Assembly: GCA_024663395.1 (NCBI GenBank)
Contig: JANFAH010000008.1
Span: forward strand, 1,674,001 to 1,738,000
Length of the DNA: 64,000 nt
Origin: Pisolithus tinctorius
Taxonomy: Eukaryota; Basidiomycota; Agaricomycetes; Boletales; Pisolithaceae
Direction of reading: 5' to 3'
The notes below the pieces were generated by a model that searched no databases, was not told where the DNA came from, and saw only the letters and a list, made by a program, of their open reading frames with translations. This document shows, piece by piece, positions 11,290 through 23,872 of this stretch; position 1 is the first letter of the stretch, and the number at the start of each line of letters is the position of its first letter. Both the position numbers and the translations under genes were made by a program.

Positions 11290-13247
11290 TTACTGAAAGC
11301 CATCATAAGGTCCATGGTTCCATTGATTCATACCCATTCCGTTCATTGAACCCATCATGTTCCCCACCCCAACATTACCCATGTTCATTCCCATACCACC
11401 CATAGCCATGCCCATACCGTTCATCATCATACCATCACCCATACCTCCCTCCCACATTCCCCCCTCAGCAGCTTCTGGACCTACCCACATGGGTGCACCT
11501 GCCATACCATCCATATTCACTCCCATCATGGACATGTTCATGTTGCCCATGCCCATGCCCATCCCTGCCATATTCATATTCATACCCATCCCAGGCCATC
11601 CGCCCATCTCCACTGGCATCCCCACTCCCATCGGCATGTTTCCCATTCCCATTGGGCCCATCATTGGCGGGACAGCCAGCTGACTAGCAGGTGCCTGGTT
11701 AGGTGCAACGATAGGGGGTCGTCCGTTCCGTCCAGCCCCAGGTACGCTCAGGGCAACCCCACCACTAATGGCAACACCGACCCCACCGCTGACGCCTCCG
11801 CCACCTGGCATCACGCCGGCTCGGACAGGAGACTTTGGCCGAAGGGTTTCGATTTCCGAAGTATTCGGTACGACGCACTTTCCGCCTCCTATCGATGTCA
11901 ACTGTTTGACCGTTTCATCCCAATTTTCTTTCTCCCACCGCCGCACGTTTTCGGGTACACACACTGCGCGCTCTCGAATGAGTTCCTGGACGCGTTCTTC
12001 TTCGCCTTCTGCAAGCACGGTCACCCAGCCTCGTCGTAGCGACGACCGCGCCCGACCGAATATCTCAAGTCGACGTGTTCCAAGGCAAAAATTCTCGATC
12101 AGAGTATACATCTCCGGGGGTTTTCGAGTCGGATCATCAGGGTCACCTTCCCATATGATGACGTCGGTGTCTAACCGATAGGTGAGCACGACACAGTCAT
12201 ATGGGCGAAGAGAACGTGTTGAGCCATACCAACATTGCAATGGACGAACCAACTATCTGTGGATCGTCGAACAGTACCTTTGATGCCCATCAAACAATGT
12301 TGTTTTGTGCGGGTGAGTAAAGAGGTTGTGGGAGGATCTGTCTACAGAGTTGAATGGATCTCGATGCCGCATTGAAAAAATAGATGCATTTTTGGGTACT
12401 CACCCCGGGTCCTCGATTTGAGTTCATATTAGTTTTTACCCAGACCACGTCTTCACACCGCCTGTAATTCCATTTGGCAAGGACCTCTCGGCCTCGTTCC
12501 AATCCCTCACCTGCACCGCTTCCGACCCACATAAAGATAAATGAGGGGTCCGCTGCTAGAGATGGTATCGGGAGCTCCTGCAGATCGTCCCATCCGAACG
12601 AAGAGTTGAATGGAGGATCGAGAAGAATCACGTCGAATTTATAGGGGTTAAGAGTTGCCAATTGCTGAAATGGAAGGTATGAAGAGGGTACGGCGTGGTT
12701 ATCGACAGATTCTTTCTTGAGACCCAATAACCGTTGCTGTTTCGGGTATCTATATTATGCGATGGACACGCGCTAACGGGTGAGCACATGGGGGGGCAAT
12801 GACTGGACATTATAAAATGTATGATACATACTCTTCGAAGCGACGTTCCGGTTCTGCACCCAATACCCAGTTCTGAGGCCATTCTCCGCCATCGACATAC
12901 CTCTGAGAGTAGTCGTTTCGTATAGTTTCTTCTTCGGGGACGTAGTTGCTGTAACGCGCCAGACGGGCGCGTTTGGCTGGTGGGAGGTCTGGTCGGTGAT
13001 TTGGTCTAGGTACAGGTTCTTTAGGCAAATAGGGCGAAGGCGGGGGTGATAGTGATGGCGATGGCAGCGGCGAAGGAATCAATGGCAAGCTCAAGAGATC
13101 GGTCGGTGGTGAGGACACGAGCGAGCGCAGCTGTCGTCGGTGGTTCTGCTGGGCCTGTCTTACTCTGGAAATCAGGTTTGCATGGGACTCAAGCAGCTTC
13201 TGAGCAGAACTCAGCACATCCGAAGTGTTCTGTGCGACGACAGACAT
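11290..13247 (-). CDS. METTL14: METTL14/Kar4-type MT-A70 protein (m6A writer subunit)
   Basis: Minus-strand exons 13247-12832, 12749-12404, 12341-12230 and 12170-11290 give 584 aa. The MT-A70 methyltransferase-like domain begins with [10 protein letters not shown], continues through FIFMWVGSG and [12 protein letters not shown], and ends with [26 protein letters not shown] and [14 protein letters not shown]. These segments match the METTL14/Kar4 branch, which partners METTL3/Ime4 in N6-adenosine methylation of mRNA in the nucleus. METTL14 proteins usually have EPPL at the first motif; here it is DPPF. About 130 C-terminal residues are extremely Met/Gly-rich (repeats of GMGMNM type), perhaps replacing the RGG tail. 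The start is the ATG at 13247; an upstream in-frame TTG extends the frame but there is no in-frame ATG there. Confidence 0.87.
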
Positions 13248-13328
13248 GCTCGGCCAGGCTGCTCGTCGTCGGCGACTGTAGACGAGGCGCGCCTTCCTTT
13301 TTGGGCGACTCAACTCTTGGGTTCCACC
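13248..13328. promoter_or_regulatory. Short bidirectional promoter between METTL14-like and NOC2 genes
   Basis: Only 81 bp separate the two divergent start codons, so both genes must share promoter sequence or have overlapping 5' leaders. No specific element is recognised. Confidence 0.5.
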
Positions 13329-16079
13329 ATGGGCAAGACAACAAAAAAATCGGCGAGAAAGTTTGCATCCAGCGGAAAACTAAAGCAGACGATAGAGGGT
13401 AGACGGAAGCACCAGCAAGCCAAGAAAAAAATCCAGGGCAGACGAGGTGCTCAAGGAAAAGGAAAAGGCAAGGAACGAGAAACTGCAGCCGACAATAATG
13501 CTGCTAGTAGCGAAGAGGAGGAGGAGGAGATCAAGGAACCTAGCAAAAAGGCCAAGGCCAATCCAAAGTGCGTGTGCTCTCGGTATCGATGTAATTGTTC
13601 GCCGCCAACCTTGAACAGAGTAAAGTCGGTTGATGACTTTCTCGGAGCCAAATTCATGGAAGACGACGACGATTCAGAAGGCGAGGTGAGCATATTCGGT
13701 TATACACGAATGCGTGCCCCGCGTTGATGTTCGCAAGGAGGGCGAGGAGCAACCAGATTCTGAAGAGGTCGAAGATGAAGAAAGTATCGCAGACGACCAA
13801 TCGTTTGCTTCCATTGATGATTTGGAAGGTGACTATTTTAACTTCACACTCCCTAGTCGAAGAAAATACCGATATTTTGCATCACAGATGAAGGCACAAC
13901 ACACATCGCAGAATTATCCAAGCTAGCCGAGAAGGATCCAGAGTTTTACAAGTACTTGCAAGAGAATGACAAAGAGTTGTTGGAGTTCAACCCAAATCAG
14001 TCAGACGACGACGAGGATGATGAGGACGAGCAAGTCGACCAGGATGGAGATACGGAAATGGATGACGAAAGTTTACCGATACTCACGAACGAAATCCTGC
14101 AAAGATGGAAAAAGTCGCTACTAGAGGTTAGTATGAGTCCGTCGGTGCAAAGGGTTAAAGCTGAACATCTGTCAAGCATCGGTCTTTGCGTGCACTGCGA
14201 AGGCTTCTCATCGCGTTCCGGTCAGCTGCACACATGAACGAGGAAGACCAGGTCCTTGCATGGAGTATCGACAGCTCGACTAGTAAGTATTTCTGTGAAG
14301 CCGTTCTTACCACCTAGCTCACGTTTTATCAAAAGTGTATAGGAAGTTAATCACTGCGACCCTTCGTTTCACTCCCATCGTTCTGGAACACCATCTCCCA
14401 TACAAAATTCTCCCAAGTGGAAAATTGTGCGTGGCGAACCTCTCACATTTATCGTTTCACGTGTCACTAAAGCGGTCACTACCGAATCAGCAAACCACCC
14501 ACCCAATCTCCAAAGCAGAAGACCATACAGAAGCTAGTTCTCTCATACTTCAATAATATCATTCACCTCATCCCGCAGTTGACCGATAATGAGATGATAC
14601 AGCTTTCTTTAACAGAGAGTGCCAAAATATTGCCGTACACCATCACCAGCCGGAAGTCAGTCAAGGCATACCTAAAGGTGAGCATCTCTGCACGAGTTGG
14701 CCCCTTTCACCCAATGGACGTGATTATTTTTTTAAAAAGAGATGCTTGGAACTTTGGTCCACGGCTGAAGATAGTGTACGCATAGCCGCCTTCCTTGCCA
14801 TCAGGAAGCTGGCGTCCTCGCATGACGACACGATCCTGGACATCGTACTGAAGGTTGGCTTCTGCTCACGTATCCTTGTCCTGTTGTTCAAGTGCATTTC
14901 ACGCGCAGAGCACTTACCTTGAGCTTGTACGCTCGTCAAAGTCAACTAGTGTCCACAAGCTACCCTCTATCAACCTTATGAAAAACTCCGCATCGGAATT
15001 GTTCTGCATGGACCACGCAGCTGCATACCAACACGCGTTTGGATATATTCGACAGCTCGCCATACACCTCCGAAACAGCATGAAGACGAAGACCAAGGTG
15101 TGTTCGCCACTTGTACCCGCGTTCCTCTGACCTGGTCGAACACACATAATCACAGGACGCGTATAAACTGGTCTACAACTGGCAATATGTACATTCCGTA
15201 GATTTTTGGTCACTTGTGTTAGGCAGGGCATGCAGCTTGGAAACGCAGATCGAGCGGGGACAGGAAAGCGAGCTCAAACCCCTGATATATCCCCTGGTGC
15301 AAGTGAGCTTGGGGGCTATCAAGTATGTTTTCCGCATTCCTCCTTTTCTTGGGGTATACATTGAGCACGGCGTCTAGGCTCGTATCAAATGCACGCTCAT
15401 TCCCGTTGCATTTGCATATCATTCGATCCATGCTCCATTTATCACGACACACCAAGACCTTCATCCCGCTCCCTTCATACACAGTACCAATAATCACTTC
15501 TGCATTGGCCTTCAAAAAACCGAAACCATCGACACTTCGGCCTTTGGATTTCGATTCGAACATCCGTGCGCCTTCACAGTATCTTAAGACTCGTGTGTAC
15601 ATCGATGGCCTGGTAGAGGAGGGGACTTTCGTTCTCGCCGAGTGGCTAGCGAGTCCGCCCATTCAAGGGAGCATTGCATTCCCAGAGATTGTTGTTCCCG
15701 TCGTTGTCACGCTACGCAAAGCCCTTAAGAGTGCGAGATCCGCATCTCAAAGTGCGCTAGGTAAGGAAATTGGGATGGTAAAGGGGATGGTTGAGCGCAC
15801 CGAGGAGAGCGCAAAGTGGATAGAACAGAAACGGAAAGGCGTTGGGTTTGCACCAGGGGAGATGGCCGAGGTGGAGAGATGGGAATCGACACTCAATATC
15901 AATGAGTCGCCCTTAGCCAAGTACGTGAAGGTCCAACAGAAGGCAAGGGCGAAAAGGAAAACTTTGATTGACAAGGTACGTTACATGCCCTTACCCGTCC
16001 TGGACCTCCCGTGTATAACAAACGCATTACGCTCGGTTCGCAGGCGGCCAAAGGCGAAGATGAGATCCTGGACGATTAG
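13329..16079 (+). CDS. NOC2: Nucleolar complex protein 2 (60S pre-ribosome assembly)
   Basis: Twelve exons (13329-13567, 13619-13685, 13738-13828, 13888-14126, 14177-14282, 14336-14426, 14491-14677, 14740-14853, 14909-15097, 15156-15322, 15378-15975, 16044-16079) give 707 aa with phase kept throughout. Noc2 pairs with Noc1 and Noc3 to move 60S precursors through the nucleolus and nucleoplasm. The N-terminus is a basic Lys-rich nucleolar signal, then acidic runs of Glu and Asp. The HEAT-like Noc2 domain includes [48 protein letters not shown] and [19 protein letters not shown]. The ending GEDEILDD is encoded by a separate 36 nt exon. The acceptor at 14490 was chosen because other AGs lead to a stop. 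Confidence 0.93.
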
Positions 16080-17290
16080 ATGCCCGTTCGGAGTACCACG
16101 CAGCGGAGGCACTACCTGATAGTTAAGTTAGTTTCTCCTTGATGTGGGCCTGTGGCAGAGCGTTTGCTGTAACCCGGGAGGGAGTCTAACTGGAATAAGT
16201 ATATCCGCGGAACAGGATGCATGGCGTACACCATCATGTGGCCTGGTCACCAGTTCACCATCATATCAACCAACTAGCGAACCTGCTTCGTAGTTCCGAC
16301 CGGACAAACCCGACCTGTCTCGCAGCCAGTAATCTCAGTGACTTTTGGCAGGCAAAGTAACCATGCGGCGAGATAGTCACTAGGGTGGGATCTGGCGAAT
16401 GTCCGAGAAGAGGCATAATGATACGGCGGGAAGACGCCAATCAAACTAACGAGCAGCTGACGATGATGCTAACGCCCGGGGGCTATTGACCAAGCCCATG
16501 GGACCCACTTACAGAGAGTGCCATTGGTTGTTCCCAGTCGTCGCGGGTAGCGGGTAGCGGCGTGTGTCAGCCAGCCGCAAGGGGTTACAGCGGTGACAGG
16601 CCCTGGCTGATGCCGCACGGTTAGGTTGGGTTATTCGGCGAAGCCACCGAGATGTCAGGCGTTCAGGCATCGATTCCCGAGCCAATGTGAGAACACTCGA
16701 CAACAGAACGCTATTGGAAGTCGATATAATCGTGTGTAAGATCATCCCAACATGGTCGCCGTGTACAGGAAACTCCATGATCACAGTTGGTTGTTGACGG
16801 AGAATTCGGAGACTGCTAGTTCCGGCTCCAGACGTTTTGGTCTTCAACCTTCTTCAACACGGTTGGCTTCGGAATCTCCCGAGTGCCAATATCCAACCGA
16901 GTGTCGGCTGCGAGCATCCCAAAACGTCTGGTCACGAGACTAGGAGAATTTAGTTTTGGTCTTCAAGTTGGTGGTCGGCTTCGTCTTAGCACGCGGTAAC
17001 AACCGAGTGTCAGCCGCAAGCTTCCCAAAACGTTTGGTTAAGAGACTTAGAAATTCGCTAAGGAAAAGATGGGGTGACCGGGAGATTGTGATGACGTTGA
17101 CACGAGCCGTGCATGGGAACCACAAGAACCAGATGAAATTTCCCAGGGAGCCCACTGCACGGATCAGCTAAGCCAATGCGACGAAAAGAACTCACTAGTA
17201 GCAGTTGCAAGTATCGAGAACGGTACCGGATATCACGGGAACGATCGTGAACAGGAACGTGGAATTCAAAGACTGAGGAAATTACTATTG
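16080..17290. other. 1.2 kb intergenic region with a diverged tandem duplication
   Basis: No gene recognised. Roughly 16830-16942 and 16951-17052 are two related copies: both start near TTTTGGTCTTCAA, both contain CAACCGAGTGTC(G/A)GC and CCCAAAACGT, and both end at GAGACTAG or GAGACTTAG. Confidence 0.45.
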
Positions 17291-17666
17291 CTATCTCCAA
17301 ATCCCAAAGAAAATCTGCCACCACGGTCTTCCGGTTCCTCTAGCACTCCGCTCATATCCTTGGATGAGACGCTCGTAATGTTTAGGCATAGATGCGGGTT
17401 GAAGAGTTCTCTTCGATAGAGGGTACTGCTCAATCATGAATCGCTTTTGAACACAGTTACTGCAAGGGCAATGAACCCACACCCACCTTCTTCTGGACGT
17501 TATTCTCAAGCAGACCTCGAGCTGCCTGGACAGCTTCCGGGGTCAAGTTGGGATGTGACGCAAGTGACTGGAAGAAATTTTTGAGCTGGATGTTAGGCCG
17601 AAATGGATCTGTTGGCCATCCAGCTGCGATGTCTCTGAGCTTCCGAGCTGATTTGGAGGCTGACAT
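17291..17666 (-). CDS. Small mitochondrial-type protein, possibly Cbp6/UQCC2-like complex III assembly factor
   Basis: Two minus-strand exons, 17666-17487 and 17425-17291 (intron 61 nt, phase 0), give 104 aa. The N-terminus is basic and amphipathic (SASKSARKLRDIA). The C-terminal half reads KRTLQPASMPKHYERLIQGY, then PWWQIFFGIW. The pattern of a Pro-x-x-Tyr-x-x-Leu segment followed by an aromatic C-terminus resembles Cbp6/UQCC2, which guards newly made cytochrome b. The similarity is weak and judged by eye, so the function is a guess, although the exon pair itself looks like a real gene. The acceptor could also be four codons upstream. Confidence 0.5.
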
Positions 17667-19156
17667 GGCCACCTTCGAGCTGATCGCCGCGGATATGTTC
17701 TGTTCACACCTGGTTGGATGGTGTGGTGAATGAATATTTGAATGTTACTGTGCACACGCTTGGCACACGCCACCTCGCGGACTCGAAGTTGGGGTCGGCA
17801 ACCTTCGCGGCAACCCCTGCCCGCTGGTTCTCTGTCAGCACCCAGTGACACCTGACCAACATCTAACAATACTGCGTCCTCCAAGTGCGCTGCGTACCAT
17901 TGGCCGTGGTATGGCTAATTTCCGAGTGTGACTGGATGCTTGCACAGTTCCATCTCGGAAAATATCAAGATATCAAATTTGATGGATGGTTGGCATTTCA
18001 ACTTCCCATTATTAAAGCTTTCCTCACATCAACATATCTACCACTGGCGTATCGAACTCAGGTAAACGTGTTGTTGCACCTTCCCGTTGGACAGTCACAG
18101 GATGGGTGGCCATAAGATCAGTCGAAATCTGAGGAATATCAATATTCACCTTACACATGGCCCGCAGGTGCGCCGGATCGGCTGCCGCCTTAAGGACTAA
18201 TATTGGATAGCTTGCCCTATTGCAAACAGGGCGGGACCCATTAGTTGGTGCCTCTTTTTTTCTAATCGGTTCACGCACCACACAACTCTGGTGGGGCCAA
18301 TGCATACAATACAACAGGACTGAAGTCAAATTCCCCCAGTAAGTGTATCCGATTGATATCAACTGTTCGGAGGCAATTAGTCGTCGGAAAAGGAAGCTGG
18401 CAGACGGTGACAGGAAGCCGTTGCTTCGTAGTGTTTTTGAAGGGCCTGGGGTTTTTCAAACCAACGAGTCTGTTGCAATTGGTAGGTATTCTTGGAAAAG
18501 GTAATACTTGCTAACTGGTCAACTAGGGTTCCCGCGAAGCCTGCTACCTACATACCTCACCGAGGACGTGCTCGTGATGCTTCTGCCCGCCGGCTCCACA
18601 AACATGGTTGTTTGGTATTGCATATCATGATATGGGGGATCCGGAATGCACCTACGATAATCGATGTGGGAGCTACAGACTCACCCCGAGAACATGTGAG
18701 CGACACACGCGCTCGGAGTGTATATAAATGATGTACAAGCACCCCAGAATCAATTCCTTGGACTCGAAAGTCCTACCGAAATCTTTTCAGTTTAGTTTAG
18801 GGTATGTTAAGGTTAAGGTTAGGTTCGGTTATTAGGTTCGATGAAGCCGATGATTATTATGGATGTTTGCCTCGACTGATAATTTTCAACAACCAGCTGT
18901 ACATAAATATATTAGTAGCTTTCAAATACAAAGGTGTAGGTCCAATTCTGGTACACAGCAAGGACGTTCTACTGTAAGTCAGGCAACCCAGGGGACGGCA
19001 GAGTGCTGTAGTTCCTGTGGTGATGAGGGCGTCTGACACCTCGCACTGCCACGGCCAAACTACAACCGAGCCTGCAGCAAGGTGCCCAGTATTAGACGAC
19101 CATTTTTCGACAACGTCCATCCCCCCGGGAGTTTGTGGAGCCTCACCGAGCCAGCC
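17667..19156. other. 1.5 kb intergenic region
   Basis: Lies between two divergently transcribed genes. It has no long open frame with family similarity. A short imperfect GTTAAGGTTAGG-type stretch occurs near 18800-18840. No tRNA or other RNA gene is seen. Confidence 0.4.
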
Positions 19157-22100
19157 ATGGGATGTTGTGGCGAGTCAGTTGCAAAGCCCAATGACCAGTA
19201 CAACAACCGTGGGCAGCCTCCTCAGCAACCCAGTGTGGTGACCCAGCAACCTGGATACCACCCAGGCGCTCAAGTCTACGAAAAACCGCCTTTGCTTACA
19301 CCGACTACACCAGCACCGCCCGCGCCGATCCACCAACCCAATCCTGCACAACCAGTGAATCCTAACACACTAGGACAGTTGCCGTGGGGTCCCCACGTCC
19401 CCGGATCACCTTCTCCACCACCCCAGGGTGGTTTTCAATTTCAGCATGGTATGCCGCCGTCCGCGAATGTTCCCATGATGTCCGGGTTCCCAGCTATGCC
19501 GAACGCCGCGTACAATCCCGCTAACGGCCCTGTTCAACACAATCTTAGCGGTTCGGCTGTGTTCTCATCTCCTCCCCTACACCCGAATCCTGCACATGTG
19601 CCTCCACGTCATATGTCAACGTCCCCGTCGTTGTCCACCACAATCACCAACAATGCGGGAGAGTTCGGTAAAGTGCTATCGAACGAAGGTAGAATGTCCA
19701 TCTCTATCGATTTTGGTACGTGCTGGTTCATATGTGACATAAGCTGTGCTCACCAGTCCCCTGTGCTCTTGTACAGGTACCACATTCTCCGGTGTGGTGA
19801 GTGCTACCATATAAGGGCGTTGGATCCATCTCTGGCCTGTCGCTCACATACTATGTTTGTCTCAAACTACAGGCCTATGCTTCCTCACGTATACACTCGG
19901 GTACTATTCAACAGATCTTACGTTGGCCGGGCTCTTTTGAAACATTCCGCAAAGTGCCGACTTGCTTGCTTTATGACGAGCACGGACAGGTGATGGCGTG
20001 GGGGCTCGAGGCCAAGAATGCTAGTCCTATGCCCGGAACTTACCGGTGTGAATGGTGAGCCGTTCCCTTTACCCCATCGGTTTTAACAACGTTCATTTAC
20101 AAATCTGATGTGGCGACTTGGCGATCACCGAATGTACGAATTCGGCGACTTCGTTTTGTGTACTTTTATGAATATGAAGGTTCAAACTGTTCCTCGAACC
20201 GCGTGCCTTGCGTGACGAAAACGCCGTAGACTCCCGTCTGCCACAGTTACCCGTAAGTTGCCGTGATTCTTATTCATAATAGAGCAGAGGTCACTTAGAC
20301 GGGAATATTGTTTTTGCCATATCAGCCGGGGAAGACTGCCATAAACTTGATAGTCGACTTCCTCTCCTGTCTATGGGAGTATGCAAAAGAGGAAATTACG
20401 CGAGAGATTGGCTCTGTGGCAGATCTGAGTACGTTTGGCATCATGCTAACGTTCCATTTCACTCCGTTCGCTGACCAATCCACATAATTTTCTCATTGAC
20501 GTCTTCTTTGTTTCGCGCCTGGTTCGCCTACCTCAGACACCGCAGATGTGATCTTGACGTGTCCAGCGGCGTGGGATGCTAAGGGGTGCGATATGATGCG
20601 TGCTGCTGCCATAGATGCTGGGCTTGTTCAGTCTGCGCATGCGGGCGACGCAAACTGGCGTGACCGTTTACAGATTATCACGTGGGTATTCAGCTTCCCT
20701 TTCCTAAGCTTAGAGCTTCCATTCGATCGCGTTTGTGACGCTTCGGAAACTCCCGCCAATCGTCACTTGGGCCTGGTCCATTAACTGAGGTTTTGCAAAC
20801 AGGGAGCCGGAAGCCGCTGCGGTTCATTGCGCGCGATTGACAGATTTGCACAAGCTGCGGCCGAGTCAGAATTTCATGATATGCGATGCTGGAGGTGGTA
20901 CAGTTGTACGTACAGACCACCGTTGAGTTGCGAAAATGGTAACTCACACGACCACAATCCTTTTATCCCCCAAAACAATTCGTACCCCGCTCCACGCAAA
21001 ATGTGAAACGCGGAACCGAATACCTTATACAAAATCTTAAAACAGGACCTCGCGGTGTACAAAATAACCGGTCAAATGGCGAACCTTGAGATCGCGGAGA
21101 TGTGCGCGCGGTCGGGGGCAAACTGCGGTTCGCTTTTCCTCGATTTGCGCTTCCGCGAACTCGTCAGGACACTTTTGGCCGACCACCCTGCCCATCTGGA
21201 TCCCGCGAGTTTGGCATACTTCATGCATGCGTTCAGTCAGACGGATAAGTTGGAATTTAAGGGAGAATCTGACGACGGTTCGTATCTATTCTTCTCTCCG
21301 TTTTTCCCGACATCAAAGAACTTATCTTGTTTGGAAATTGCCTTGGTGGTGGCCGAACGTTGGCTCCACCGCTGCATCTGGCGCTTGGGTACACTCTTCA
21401 GAGACCTACTTCCACTTTACGTGTTTCAACGTGGATGACCCTCATGATCCTTCTGTGGGACTTATCAATGGGGAATTAGCTATACCCGGAACGTTGATTC
21501 GTCGGGAAGTTTTTGACCCGGTCGTTAACCAGGTATGAACAACGCCGGGGATGCGACCTCATCGCCGTTTCGAAGGAGCTTCTGAGCTAAAATGCGGGCG
21601 TCGTGCAGGTACTTGAATTAATTGAAGATCAATCCAGGAGGGTGGATCAAAGGATTGATGCGCTCTTGCTCGTTGGCGGCTTCGCGGGGAGCGAGTATTT
21701 GTTCAAAAAAGTCGAGGTGAGTTAGCCTAGTTTACAGGATGTTTGGCCGAGCGTCGTTGATGTTTCTCATTGTTGCTGTATGTTTCTCTCTGGTGCCAAC
21801 TTGGGTTCGCAAATTGCCTCGAACTTTGCCCTATGATACGACATGGACGGACCTGGTGACTAGGAGCGCTTCTCCACGAGGATGAGAGTGATTGCGCGGC
21901 CCTCCGATGCGGACACGGCTACGCTTCGAGGTGCCGCTCTGTACGGCCTCTCACGAAAATTGGTAGTATCAACAGTGATCGCTCCACGATCATATATCAT
22001 GAAGGTGAGGCAGATCTAGTATTTCTATTGATGATGAACTGACACGTGCTTCTCCGGCAATTGTTTTTGCCACTGGCATGTTCACCCTCGTGTTCCGTGT

Positions 22101-22986
22101 GGGGGAATGAAAATGCTGGGACTCGATGGCGTGACTGTGTTCCCTGACCAATAGGTCAAGCTTCCTGCAGAACCAGAGGACTGGATCAAGCGACCGGCTT
22201 ACATTAAGGAGAACAGCGCAAGCGTCCCGATTTGCGAGAACAGGTACATTTTCTGTTCGGTATGTACGGACTGCTGATGGAGGCCTGAGTTTAGGCTGCA
22301 ATACCTAGTCGTAAAAGGTGCGATCCTAAGAAAGGGGTAAGTGATCCCTGCGAGAGCAAACTCTGAGCTTTGACTCACCACGCTTCTGGCAGGCAACGCG
22401 TGAAGACCAAGTTTTGGTATGTGGTCTAGTTTTTTTTGACCCTTGTCACTGTGCCGCTGATGCTTCTACCCATGCACAGCAAGTTCTCACAGAATGGCCA
22501 AGGTAAGTGACGTGACAGGGTTGTAGGGGAGCAGAGGAGCCGTTTGATTTATTAATGCCACGTGTGCCCAGACTGGAACTTTGTAGCCGTGTTGTACACG
22601 TCGGATACAGATAAGATCATGCGATACACGGATGAGGCAAGTGGTCGCGGCATTTATTCTTGGGGCCGCGTGTCGTTAATTCGGTCCGATTTGAACTTCA
22701 TGACACAGGGCGAGACGATGGAACTGTGCAAATGGACGGTTGATCTGAGTACGTTGCCGTCTTTCCGGCAGAATGCGAGCGTACCGCAACCAAACGGTTT
22801 CTATACTGGTGAGTGTAGCCACACTGGAGGGTGTCCCATCACATCACACGGACATAACTTGATGACGTGTTGCGTGCTACCACAGAGTTCGAGCTTGGTC
22901 TTGAGATGGACAGTGCAGAAGTGCGAGGAGTATTATTTTATGAGGGACAGGAATGGAGTCGCGTCGTGTTTGATTTCTTTAACTGA
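19157..22986 (+). CDS. Divergent Hsp70-family ATPase (HSPA12-like)
   Basis: A multi-exon gene; the first exons are 19157-19715, 19777-19796, 19873-20054, 20180-20252 and 20326 onward. The actin/Hsp70 ATPase fold is clear. Phosphate-1 is SIDFGTTFSGVAY, split by a 20 nt exon. The connect region includes TEPEAAAVH, phosphate-2 is ICDAGGGTVDLAVYKI, and the adenosine motif is ALLLVGGFAGSEYLF. The C-terminal part lacks a recognisable canonical Hsp70 substrate domain or EEVD end, as in the HSPA12-like families expanded in mushrooms. About 180 N-terminal residues are Pro/Gln/Asn-rich. The protein begins MGCCGES, a pattern compatible with N-myristoylation plus palmitoylation, so membrane attachment is possible. 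Several middle exon borders were read only approximately. Confidence 0.82.
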
Positions 22987-23872
22987 TAGGGTGTGGGGAT
23001 GTAGTTTCACTTTTAGGATGTTTGGGTTGGGGTGGACACCGTTTGTGGACTGGTTGTACCTATGAGACTAGTCCAAAAGTGCCTGCCTGGGATGATGATG
23101 GCGGGTCATGAGATTTGGGCCCGCGGACTATCATTGTGAGATGGTGACAGATCCTATGGGTGAACCGGCCAATAGATTGTCGGAATGGGGAGAAGAACAC
23201 TGTAGATGGCGATTAGATGGCCAGGCATGCCATCATGCCACCCACTTGCACCACCATCATATCAGTGTGGCACACTCGGATGTCGATGGATATTATGTAA
23301 CCCGACGACACCCCGCCTCGGATGACACACCGAGGACCATCGTCCACACTATCAGCTGCTGGATTTAAATATTAATGAGGAATCTACAATGATTAGATGC
23401 TCTTCGTGCGTCCACAGCAGCCCACAGCAAGTGGTCTTTCTTTTAGTCGCCCGCAAGTTGCTGTGGTGACAGGACGTGAGGCATTTGGCAGAACGACGGT
23501 TAGTAATTTGATGGTGATGATGAATGCGATAATGGACAACCGGCGAGCTTTCGGATATTGCCCTGGTGCCTCGTGCAGCTTAAAGTTCCATTCTTCCATC
23601 ACCAAGCTGCTCCCTCATATTCGTTTCGGAGCCCCGAGCGCGGGCGCTCCGGAGTATTTTCTTTCTTTCCTTTTTTTCTATTTGGCCTCGTTCTTTTTTT
23701 TTTTCTTGCAGTCGGCCATATCCGTTGCTTATTTTTTTTTGCCATCGGGAAAATCCGAAGGACCGATCTGTCAGAAATGGTCGATCGGCCATGCTTGTGA
23801 GATCACCGGCACAAAACACTTATAAAGCCGCATTCCAAACAGCAATGGCTGCTACACTAAGCTTCACCCCCC
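22987..23872. other. Intergenic region upstream of ALO1
   Basis: 886 bp, with T-rich runs near 23660-23740 directly upstream of the oxidase gene. No gene is recognised. Confidence 0.4.

Noticed and set aside
11357..11683. Open frame rich in Met/Pro/Ile on the plus strand
   Set aside because: It is the antisense shadow of the Met/Gly-rich tail of the METTL14-like gene.
18800..18840. Interstitial telomere-like repeat (GTTAAGG/GTTAGG)
   Set aside because: Too short and irregular to call a telomeric tract.
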